A stretch of 5,734 nt of DNA from an uncultured Clostridia bacterium (GCA_946623205.1 CAMOQV010000080.1:1-5734), one strand, 5' to 3'; numbered from the stretch's first letter, positions 1 through 5,239 are shown. Made by a program: numbers and translations. Notes: generated from the sequence alone by a model not told the origin.

Positions 1-36
1 AATACAAACAATTAATTCATGCTCTATTTTCTTCAT
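1..36 (-). CDS. Start of a probable second P-II-like protein (partial)
   Basis: Only the first 12 codons are in the window, reading MKKIEHELIVCI. The ATG at 36 follows the stop codon of the upstream P-II-like gene by one base. A good Shine-Dalgarno run (AAAGGAAGG, complement of 45-53) sits 8 nt before the ATG, inside the end of the upstream gene, so the two are probably translationally coupled. Residues HELIVCI resemble LELLVTI (residues 30-36) of the neighbouring P-II-like protein, where the first beta strand of the PII fold begins. I infer a tandem paralogue. The rest lies outside the window, so the family call rests on very few residues. Confidence 0.55.
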   Translation of the reverse strand, partial: MKKIEHELIVCI

Positions 37-37
37 A

Positions 38-466
38 CTAATTACCTTCCTTTACAGCATCTTTGTTGTTAGATAAAAATGTATATACGGCTACACCTAT
101 TACGCTAGATAGAGGAATTGTATAAGCAATTCCGCCTCCGTTTTTGATTGTTCTAAATCTCTTTGTTAGTTGATACATAATATCTGAAACTCTAGATTCT
201 TGAACAATGCTAAAAATAACAGTCTTGTCTACATCAACTAATCCTAAAAGTTTTCTCATGTCAGGAGTGGCTGTTCCTTGTGCTTGACAAGCCATTTGCA
301 TATTTGCTTCATAAGATTGAATCAAATCCATATAGAACTCTGCTTTTTGTCTATTGACAATAGTAACCAAAAGCTCAAGCTTATTAGACTCAACTTTACT
401 TCTTTGAGCTACCTTTTTCTTAGCAGGCTTTTGTTGTGTTACTTTTGCTTGTTTTGTTGCAGCCAT
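38..466 (-). CDS. P-II-like regulatory protein with basic N-terminal tail
   Basis: A 142-residue soluble protein. Residues 1-28 are a low-complexity tail rich in Lys, Ala and Gln. A compact PII-like domain then starts at LELLVTIVNRQKAE (30-43), where PII proteins have their first beta strand and helix. The segment QAQGTATPDMRKLLGL (61-76) lies where GlnB/GlnK carry the T-loop, but the classic uridylylated Tyr context is not visible. The C-terminal part GGGIAYTIPLSSVIG (110-124) is typical of the P-II relatives that travel with DUF1538 proteins. PII proteins are trimeric sensors that bind small effectors and control transporters or enzymes; by context the partner here is probably the DUF1538 membrane protein just upstream. 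The gap between the genes is 8 nt and the Shine-Dalgarno AGGAGG (complement of 471-476) overlaps the upstream TAG stop, which points to coupled translation. Family is fairly sure; effector and target are unknown. Confidence 0.8.
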   Translation of the reverse strand: MAATKQAKVTQQKPAKKKVAQRSKVESNKLELLVTIVNRQKAEFYMDLIQSYEANMQMACQAQGTATPDMRKLLGLVDVDKTVIFSIVQESRVSDIMYQLTKRFRTIKNGGGIAYTIPLSSVIGVAVYTFLSNNKDAVKEGN

Positions 467-474
467 TTTGCCTC

Positions 475-1992
475 CTACATAAAATCTATGATTTGCTCGT
501 CGTCAGCCTCAAGAATTCTTCTCATTGTTAGCTTAGCACGAACGGTCTTTGCCATAATTGCTCTAAAACCTAGAATTTGAATTGTGATAAGTGGAGTCAT
601 TGCTACCATCGCAACAATACCAAATCCTAAAGATAATACACTTTCTTCTCCATTTAGAGTCGAACAAACGCCAATAGCTAATGGCAATATAAAGCTTGAT
701 GTTAATGGACCTGATGCAACGCCACCGGAGTCAAACGCGATAGCTGTATACATCTTTGGAACAAAGAAAGATAATACTAGCGAGATAATATATCCTGGTA
801 TTAGATAATACAAAATTGAAAACTTAAAGATAATTCTTAACATTGAAAGTCCAATAGAAATTCCAACACCTAAAGATAATGCTATAAGCATTGACTTTTT
901 AGTTACTGTCCCTTCTGTAATATCCTGAACTTGCTTATTTAATACGTGCACTGCAGGCTCGGCCAAAACGACAACGGCTCCTAATACAACGCCTGATACA
1001 ACAATGACCCATGTATCTAATTGAGCTAATTCTTGTCCTAGTTTGAAACCAATTGGCATAAAGCCAATTTCAACAGCCATTAAAAAGATAATTAAGCCAA
1101 CAAATGTAAAGCCTACACCAATGCCGATATTTATCAATCTTGTCTTTGGCAATTTCAAAATCGTAAATTGCAAAATAAAGAAAAATACAACTATAAGTCC
1201 TAGCGCTTTTAATACATCCAAAAATGTCTTTAAAAGTATGTGTCCAAAGTTTGCTAGATTTAGAGAATAGTCCGAAAGCGAATATACTAAAGTTCCTTCA
1301 GAGCCTAAAGCTAAGAACATAACCGCAATCATTGGACCAACTGAGCAAAGTGCTATTAAACCGAAGCTGTTTTCATTTGCATGCTTACCGCCGATAACTG
1401 TAGCAACACCAACGCCAAGTGCCATTATAAATGGAACAGTTATTGGTCCAGTTGTAACGCCACCAGAATCAAAAGCTAGAGCTATCATATCTCCCTTGCC
1501 TCTTTCTATTAATAACGCTGCTAAAGCAAATGTTAATAGATACGAGAAAAACAAAAGTGATGCTAAATCTTTTTTGAATACAACTTTAATTACAGCAATA
1601 ACCAAAAATAAACCAACGCTTATTCCAACCAAAACAATTAAGATTGTTTCATTGATTACCGCTTGAACTTGATTCGCAAGAACAGACAAATCTGGTTCTG
1701 CCATTGTGATTAATAGTCCCATCACAAATGCAACCGTTAAAAGAACCATCACTTTTCTAGATTTAGTTAATCCAGAACCAATTTGTTCTCCCATTGGCGT
1801 CATAGCCATATCGGCACCCAAATTAAACAAAGTAATTCCGATAATCATGAATACTGCGCAAATGGCAAATGTAATTATTTCTGCTGCTGAAAAATCTGTA
1901 ATTGGAGTTAACGCTAAGATAAACACAATGATAGCAACTGGTGCTACAGAAATTGCTGATTCTTTAAATTTCCCAAGTATTCCCTTAAACAT
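475..1992 (-). CDS. DUF1538 family membrane protein, two-repeat form
   Basis: A 505-residue, highly hydrophobic integral membrane protein, about 14 membrane segments by eye. It consists of two homologous halves with a 246-residue period. AEPDLSVLANQVQ (98-110) matches AEPAVHVLNKQVQ (344-356), and AFDSGGVTTGP (173-183) matches AFDSGGVASGP (419-429), with the same 76-residue spacing between motifs in both halves. These AEP...QVQ and FDSGGV..GP motifs mark DUF1538, a family of presumed transporters with no established substrate. Roughly seven segments per half would place the halves in opposite orientation, as in many transporters (inference). I chose the ATG at 1992: GAGGAG (complement of 1997-2002) lies 4 nt upstream, and the predicted transcript starts near 2008. 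An in-frame GTG at 2010 would add six residues but sits at or before that start. First gene of an operon with P-II-like genes, which suggests PII control of its activity. Confidence 0.85.
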   Translation of the reverse strand: MFKGILGKFKESAISVAPVAIIVFILALTPITDFSAAEIITFAICAVFMIIGITLFNLGADMAMTPMGEQIGSGLTKSRKVMVLLTVAFVMGLLITMAEPDLSVLANQVQAVINETILIVLVGISVGLFLVIAVIKVVFKKDLASLLFFSYLLTFALAALLIERGKGDMIALAFDSGGVTTGPITVPFIMALGVGVATVIGGKHANENSFGLIALCSVGPMIAVMFLALGSEGTLVYSLSDYSLNLANFGHILLKTFLDVLKALGLIVVFFFILQFTILKLPKTRLINIGIGVGFTFVGLIIFLMAVEIGFMPIGFKLGQELAQLDTWVIVVSGVVLGAVVVLAEPAVHVLNKQVQDITEGTVTKKSMLIALSLGVGISIGLSMLRIIFKFSILYYLIPGYIISLVLSFFVPKMYTAIAFDSGGVASGPLTSSFILPLAIGVCSTLNGEESVLSLGFGIVAMVAMTPLITIQILGFRAIMAKTVRAKLTMRRILEADDEQIIDFM

Positions 1993-2014
1993 TGTGCTCC
2001 TCAAAACCACCTAA

Positions 2015-2043
2015 AATATAACACACGCGAAAAACGAAATCAA
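2015..2043 (-). promoter_or_regulatory. Promoter of the DUF1538/P-II operon
   Basis: On the minus strand, -35 TTGATT (complement of 2038-2043), a 17 bp spacer, and -10 TATATT (complement of 2015-2020) preceded by TGT, an extended -10. Transcription would start near 2008, giving a leader of about 16 nt before the ATG at 1992. It is a sigma-A-type match by eye and was not tested. Confidence 0.65.
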
Positions 2044-2060
2044 GGTGCGCGCGTTTTATA

Positions 2061-2089
2061 TTGAATTTTTGGCGATAATTCTATAAAAT
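2061..2089 (+). promoter_or_regulatory. Possible promoter of the esterase gene
   Basis: TTGAAT (2061-2066), a 17 bp spacer, then TAAAAT (2084-2089). The predicted start near 2096 leaves a short leader containing the ribosome binding site GAGGTG (2102-2107), 5 nt before the ATG. The -10 lies in the left half of a perfect AT-only palindrome, TAAAAT-T-ATTTTA (2084-2096), which might be an operator but could arise by chance in such AT-rich DNA. The region is AT-rich, so other -10 choices (GATAAT at 2074-2079) are possible. Confidence 0.4.
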
Positions 2090-2112
2090 TATTTTAGCTA
2101 AGAGGTGAAATT

Positions 2113-3036
2113 ATGTGTTTAGATATTGTAGTTTTTAAAGCTATCGACTATGGATTCAATCCATTTCAAAATCGTCTTTCAATGATGAGATCATTCAAAG
2201 GTAAGGTAAATATTGAAAAAGACATCATTTATGATGAAACAAATCCAAAGGTTTGCACGCTAAACACTTATTTATCTAAAGATGCAAAAAACGAAAAGCA
2301 CCCTGTTATTTTTGTAGTTCACGGAGGAGGATTCGTTGCCGGAGATAAAAAATACAGAAGATGTTTATCTTCTTGGTTAGCATTAAATACAAATGCTTTT
2401 GTTGTAAATGTAAATTATGGTCTTGGGCCAAAATATTTATTCCCAACCCCACTTCAACATTTAGTTAAGGCTTTAAATTGGGTTTATGAAAATGCAGAAA
2501 AATACAATTTAGATTTATCTAAAGTAATCGCAACAGGAGACTCGTCTGGGGGATATTATGTATCTGAGCTGGCAGCGCTTCAACAAAGCGCATTAATGCA
2601 AGAAAAACTAAATCTTAAAGCAAAGGTAGATATTTGTGCATTAATGTTAAATTGCGGTATCTATGATATAGATAAAGCTTTATCTGCAAAAGTACTATTC
2701 AATTTATCTGGAAAGGTATGCAAGCATTTCACTGGATCTAAGATTGAAGACATAAAGAATAATCCATACTTTGATGTCATTTCATCACTTCCAAATATTG
2801 GAAAGAACTTCCCTAAATCTTGCGTAGTTTACGCTCAACAAGATTTCTTCTGTGGAGGCCAAGGTGAAGCACTAGTTGATAAGCTAAATGAGCTAGGAAT
2901 TTACAACGAAGTCTATTATTCAACTCGATTTATGGCAAACCATACTTTCCAAAGCACATGGAAAGGCGTTGAAGCAGAAACTGCGAATCAGTTATTCTTA
3001 GATTTTGCTAATAAAGTAATAAAAGGCGAAGTTTAA
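2113..3036 (+). CDS. Alpha/beta hydrolase, HSL-type esterase/lipase
   Basis: A 307-residue protein with the hallmarks of the hormone-sensitive-lipase-like (family IV) esterases. The oxyanion-hole motif HGGGF is at 70-74 and the nucleophile elbow GDSSGG at 142-147, making Ser144 the likely catalytic serine. AQQDFF (241-246) supplies the likely acid Asp244, and ANHTF (275-279) the likely base His277, in the expected order and near the expected spacing. No signal peptide or membrane segment is seen, so the enzyme is probably cytosolic. Such enzymes cleave esters of small or medium acids; the true substrate cannot be read from sequence. The length is normal for the family. The start is supported by GAGGTG 5 nt upstream. 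It is divergent from the DUF1538 operon and followed after 52 bp by tRNA-Glu. I see no terminator between them, so transcripts may run on into the tRNA genes. Confidence 0.85.
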   Translation: MCLDIVVFKAIDYGFNPFQNRLSMMRSFKGKVNIEKDIIYDETNPKVCTLNTYLSKDAKNEKHPVIFVVHGGGFVAGDKKYRRCLSSWLALNTNAFVVNVNYGLGPKYLFPTPLQHLVKALNWVYENAEKYNLDLSKVIATGDSSGGYYVSELAALQQSALMQEKLNLKAKVDICALMLNCGIYDIDKALSAKVLFNLSGKVCKHFTGSKIEDIKNNPYFDVISSLPNIGKNFPKSCVVYAQQDFFCGGQGEALVDKLNELGIYNEVYYSTRFMANHTFQSTWKGVEAETANQLFLDFANKVIKGEV

Positions 3037-3044
3037 AAAATAAT

Positions 3045-3073
3045 TAGACAACCATATTTTTCTATGCTAATAT
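3045..3073 (+). promoter_or_regulatory. Promoter of tRNA-Glu
   Basis: TAGACA (3045-3050), a 17 bp spacer, and TAATAT (3068-3073) preceded by TGC, an extended -10. The predicted start near 3080 is about 9 nt before the mature tRNA 5' end, a typical short tRNA leader. Confidence 0.65.
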
Positions 3074-3088
3074 AGTTATGCTTTTAAT

Positions 3089-3163
3089 GGCTCTGTGGTC
3101 AAGCGGTTAAGACTCAGCCCTCTCACGGCTGCTACTCGGGTTCGAATCCCGACAGAGTCACCA
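3089..3163 (+). tRNA. tRNA-Glu (anticodon CTC)
   Basis: A full cloverleaf can be folded by hand. The acceptor GGCTCTG (3089-3095) pairs with CAGAGTC (3153-3159), with one G-T pair. The D stem is GTC/GAC, and the anticodon stem CAGCC/GGCTG encloses loop CTCTCAC, which gives anticodon CTC. The T stem is TCGGG/CCCGA with loop TTCGAAT. Discriminator A at 3160 is followed by an encoded CCA (3161-3163). The four-base variable loop and the overall layout match bacterial tRNA-Glu. It reads GAG codons. Confidence 0.93.
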
Positions 3164-3173
3164 AAATCTATCA

Positions 3174-3202
3174 TTTACATTAGCTATCTTATATGTTAAT
3201 AT
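3174..3202 (+). promoter_or_regulatory. Promoter of tRNA-Ser
   Basis: TTTACA (3174-3179), a 17 bp spacer, and TAATAT (3197-3202) preceded by TGT. The -10 region is nearly the same as in the tRNA-Glu promoter (TATGnTAATATA in both). The predicted start near 3209 is about 17 nt upstream of the tRNA. Confidence 0.6.
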
Positions 3203-3225
3203 AAATGAGCATATAACTTCGGTTT

Positions 3226-3316
3226 GGAGAGTTACCCAAGAGGCCGAAGGGGCGCCCCTGCTAAGGGTGTAGTACGGGAAACCGTAGCGCGAGTTCAAAT
3301 CTCGCACTCTCCGCCA
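3226..3316 (+). tRNA. tRNA-Ser (anticodon GCT)
   Basis: The acceptor GGAGAGT (3226-3232) pairs perfectly with ACTCTCC, followed by discriminator G and an encoded CCA (3314-3316). The D stem is CCC/GGG. The anticodon stem CGCCC/GGGTG encloses CTGCTAA, giving GCT, which reads AGC and AGU codons. A long variable arm with stem TACGG/CCGTA marks a class II tRNA, as expected for serine. The T arm is GCGAG/CTCGC around TTCAAAT. It lies 62 bp after tRNA-Glu. Confidence 0.94.
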
Positions 3317-3325
3317 AATAAAAAC

Positions 3326-3370
3326 CCAGGCGAACTATCTTATTTACGAATAGTTTTGCCTGGTTTTTTT
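3326..3370 (+). terminator. Intrinsic terminator of the tRNA pair
   Basis: CCAGGC (3326-3331) pairs with GCCTGG (3358-3363), and after a small internal bulge AACTAT (3333-3338) pairs with ATAGTT. Seven T residues follow (3364-3370). It begins 9 bp after the tRNA-Ser CCA and ends 13 bp before the mgtE -35, so it separates the tRNA unit from mgtE. The A-rich left flank might let it act weakly on the other strand. Confidence 0.88.
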
Positions 3371-3383
3371 ATCATTCAAATAT

Positions 3384-3411
3384 TTGACAAATGCAAAATA
3401 ATATTTATAAT
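3384..3411 (+). promoter_or_regulatory. Consensus promoter of mgtE
   Basis: A perfect -35 TTGACA (3384-3389), a 16 bp spacer and a perfect -10 TATAAT (3406-3411). This is the best sigma-A match in the window. Transcription would start near 3418, leaving a leader of about 125 nt before the mgtE ATG. Such a strong promoter in front of a transporter gene suits control after initiation, in the leader. Confidence 0.8.
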
Positions 3412-3435
3412 ATTTAAGAAATTAAAAATAAATAC

Positions 3436-3501
3436 AGGAGGTGCGAGTCATGGATAAACCGCGAAGTAGTTTCGGAATTAACAAATTGGCTCGCCCTTTT
3501 T
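3436..3501 (+). promoter_or_regulatory. Terminator-like attenuator hairpin in mgtE leader
   Basis: GCGAGTCA (3443-3450) pairs with TGGCTCGC (3487-3494), eight pairs with one G-T. Past a bulged T the stem can extend, pairing AGGAGG (3436-3441) with CCTTTTT, so the leader ORF's Shine-Dalgarno sequence is also drawn in. The 3' arm runs into CC and five T (3497-3501), as in an intrinsic terminator. The loop holds a smaller hairpin: CCG (3459-3461) with CGG (3473-3475), GAA with TTT, loop GTAG. Translation of the leader ORF would disrupt the stem. I infer attenuation of mgtE. It does not match the M-box (ykoK) Mg2+ riboswitch or any other riboswitch I know. Confidence 0.55.
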
Positions 3502-3503
3502 AG
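3450..3503 (+). CDS. Putative 17-residue leader peptide of mgtE
   Basis: An ATG at 3450 opens 17 codons, MDKPRSSFGINKLARPF, ending in TAG at 3501-3503. The Shine-Dalgarno sequence AGGAGGTG (3436-3443) is a full eight-base match to the 16S anti-Shine-Dalgarno, with AGGAGG 8 nt before the ATG. That is far better than the site of mgtE, which has none. The ORF fills the attenuator hairpin: its start codon touches the 5' arm and its stop codon follows the T-tract. The peptide has two prolines (4 and 16), is basic, and has no membrane segment. I do not recognise it as a family. Enterobacterial mgtA is also preceded by a short proline-containing leader peptide (MgtL), whose translation senses Mg2+ and proline; this is an analogy, not shown homology. 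Most likely a regulatory leader; the peptide itself may have no function. Confidence 0.55.
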   Translation: MDKPRSSFGINKLARPF

Positions 3504-3542
3504 TTATATTCCTATCTAATTCCCAGTTAGACTCATTCAATT

Positions 3543-5210
3543 ATGAATAAGATTTTAGAACTATTAAAGAATGATCAATTCTTCGACGCTGTAAATGTTG
3601 CTCAAGAATTATCTCCAAATGAATTAGCTGAAATATTCCCTTTAATCGAAGAGAGTAAACTTATTCCATTTTGCCGTGAGCTACCAAGCGACTTTTTAGC
3701 AGATGTAATCCTTGAACTAGAACCTGATTTACAACAAAGAATTATCGAAGGGTTAAAGGAAGAAGAACTTGAGAATGTCTTAGAAGAAATGACTCCCCAA
3801 GAAACAGTAGGACTTATTGAAGATCTTCCAGAAAACACTGCCCTAAAGATTGCCGAAGAAGAAGAAATTCAAGTTTTAATTAATAACAAAAACTTTGCAG
3901 TATTAAAGCCTTTGCTTGCAGCAGAAAACCCAACGGATTTAGCTGAGATTGTTTCTAATCTTCCTGATGACGATTTACCATTAGTATTTCGATTAATGCC
4001 AAAAGACTTGGCTGCAGATACTTTCGTTGAGCTAGATCCAGATAAGCAAGAACTTTTAATTTCAAAATTTAACAATGTCGAATTAAAAGGCTTAATGGAT
4101 GAATTGTTCGTCGATGATATGGTTGATCTTGTCGAAGAAATGCCATCTAATATCGTAAAAAGAATCTTAGCGCAAAGCGATGAAGAAACACGAAAATATG
4201 TAAATGAAATTCTAAAGTACCCTGCCGATTCTGCAGGCTCTATCATGACTGTCGAATATGTATATCTTCGTCCAGATATGAGTGTAGAAAAAGCATTCGC
4301 AAAGATTAAGAAAAATGCTATCAATAAAGAAACAATCTATAACTGCTATGTTGTAGATAGAGATAATAAACTATTAGGCCTTGTTACTGCTAAAGATTTA
4401 ATGCTTGCAGAAAAAGACACTCTAATTAAAGACATAATGACAGACAATGTTATTTATGCTCAAACAACTGATGACAAAGAAGCTGTAGCAAGAAAGATTG
4501 CTGATTACGGTTTTATCGCGATTCCAATCGTTGATGATGAAAAACGTTTAGTTGGTATCGTAACAGTAGACGACGCTATGGACGTCTTGAAATCAGAAAA
4601 CTCAGAAGATATCGCTAAGATGTCTGGTATCCAAGCTTCAGATAAGCCATATCTAAAGAGAAGCATATTTGAGATTTGGAGAAATAGAATTCCATGGCTT
4701 TTAGTTTTAATGGTAAGTGCAACATTTACTGGATTAATTATTAATTCTTTCGAATCAAGACTAAATGCTATATCAACTGTTTTATTCGCATGTGTGCCAA
4801 TGATTATGGACACAGGTGGTAATGCGGGATCTCAAGCATCTGTTACTGTTATTCGTTCGCTTGCATTAAATGAATTATCTACAAAAGATGTCTTTAAGGT
4901 AATGTGGAAAGAAATAAGAGTTTCTATATTAATTGGTGTAACACTTGGCATAGCTTGTTTTGGCAAATTAATGTTAATAGACAATTTGCTATTTGGATAT
5001 GAGGGATACACTGCATTTAGAAGCTTTATTGTTTCTCTTGCTTTAGCTTTAACGGTTGTTATTGCTAAATTCGTAGGCTGTTCACTACCTCTTTTAGCAA
5101 AGAAAGTTAAATTAGACCCAGCTGTAGTTGCATCTCCATTTATCACAACTATTGTTGATGCTTTATCTTTGATATTATATTGCTTACTTGCAGTTGCAAT
5201 GCTTTCATAA
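3543..5210 (+). CDS. mgtE: MgtE Mg2+ channel with duplicated N domain
   Basis: A 555-residue MgtE, which moves Mg2+ into the cell and is gated by intracellular Mg2+. Usual members are about 450 residues; the extra 105 come from a tandem copy of the N domain. Residues 24-105 align without gaps with 129-210 (ELAEI/DLAEI, LADVILELEPD/AADTFVELDPD, VGLIEDLP/VDLVEEMP). Two CBS domains follow (about 233-290 and 296-350), a linking plug-helix region (about 352-375), and a five-helix membrane domain (about 380-555). Hallmarks are PMIMDTGGNAGSQAS (419-433) in the pore region and the conserved Asp539 in PFITTIVDALS on the last helix, where MgtE has its ion-selecting aspartate. The ATG at 3543 has no Shine-Dalgarno; an in-frame TAG at 3528 rules out a longer form beyond ACT at 3531, and MNKILELL suits the family's start. 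Transcription comes from 3384-3411 through the leader hairpin. It is convergent with nspC, 29 bp apart. Confidence 0.95.
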   Translation: MNKILELLKNDQFFDAVNVAQELSPNELAEIFPLIEESKLIPFCRELPSDFLADVILELEPDLQQRIIEGLKEEELENVLEEMTPQETVGLIEDLPENTALKIAEEEEIQVLINNKNFAVLKPLLAAENPTDLAEIVSNLPDDDLPLVFRLMPKDLAADTFVELDPDKQELLISKFNNVELKGLMDELFVDDMVDLVEEMPSNIVKRILAQSDEETRKYVNEILKYPADSAGSIMTVEYVYLRPDMSVEKAFAKIKKNAINKETIYNCYVVDRDNKLLGLVTAKDLMLAEKDTLIKDIMTDNVIYAQTTDDKEAVARKIADYGFIAIPIVDDEKRLVGIVTVDDAMDVLKSENSEDIAKMSGIQASDKPYLKRSIFEIWRNRIPWLLVLMVSATFTGLIINSFESRLNAISTVLFACVPMIMDTGGNAGSQASVTVIRSLALNELSTKDVFKVMWKEIRVSILIGVTLGIACFGKLMLIDNLLFGYEGYTAFRSFIVSLALALTVVIAKFVGCSLPLLAKKVKLDPAVVASPFITTIVDALSLILYCLLAVAMLS

Positions 5211-5215
5211 TGAAG

Positions 5216-5237
5216 GCATTGCAATGCAAATTGCATT
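5216..5237. repeat. Overlapping palindromes between convergent genes
   Basis: The gap between mgtE and nspC (5211-5239) holds a perfect 12-base palindrome GCATTGCAATGC (5216-5227), overlapped by the inverted repeat AATGCAA-A-TTGCATT (5223-5237). It could fold as a short hairpin on either strand and act as a bidirectional terminator, but neither side has a good T-tract and the stems are short. The position suggests termination; the structure alone is weak. Confidence 0.3.
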
Positions 5238-5239
5238 TA

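Noticed and set aside
278..580. Plus-strand open frames at 278-580, 584-808, 1043-1270 and 1706-2014
   Set aside because: They are antisense to the P-II-like and DUF1538 genes, whose conserved motifs fix the coding strand.
1461..1484. DNA similarity between about 1461-1484 and 721-744 as a nucleotide repeat
   Set aside because: It is explained by the FDSGGV motif in the two protein halves; the DNA copies have diverged and do not form a separate repeat element.
1993..2010. In-frame GTG start at 2010 for the DUF1538 gene, adding six residues
   Set aside because: The added codons contain the ribosome binding site GAGGAG for the ATG at 1992, and the predicted transcript starts near 2008.
3224..3457. 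A 77-codon plus-strand open frame over tRNA-Ser, the terminator and the mgtE promoter
   Set aside because: It runs through a clear tRNA gene and an intrinsic terminator and has no family-like sequence.
3516..3530. Small hairpin CTAA/TTAG just before mgtE
   Set aside because: Only four AU-rich pairs around a seven-base loop, too weak to support a function.
3412..3542. M-box (ykoK) Mg2+ riboswitch in the mgtE leader
   Set aside because: The leader is about 125 nt and lacks the conserved M-box core segments. The fluoride, NiCo, Mn2+ and preQ1 riboswitch patterns were also compared from memory and do not fit.
3869..4324. A 151-codon minus-strand open frame, with others at 3602-3838, 4505-4813 and 4832-5236
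   Set aside because: They lie antisense to mgtE, are Ser/Thr-rich shadow translations, and have no ribosome binding site or recognisable domain.
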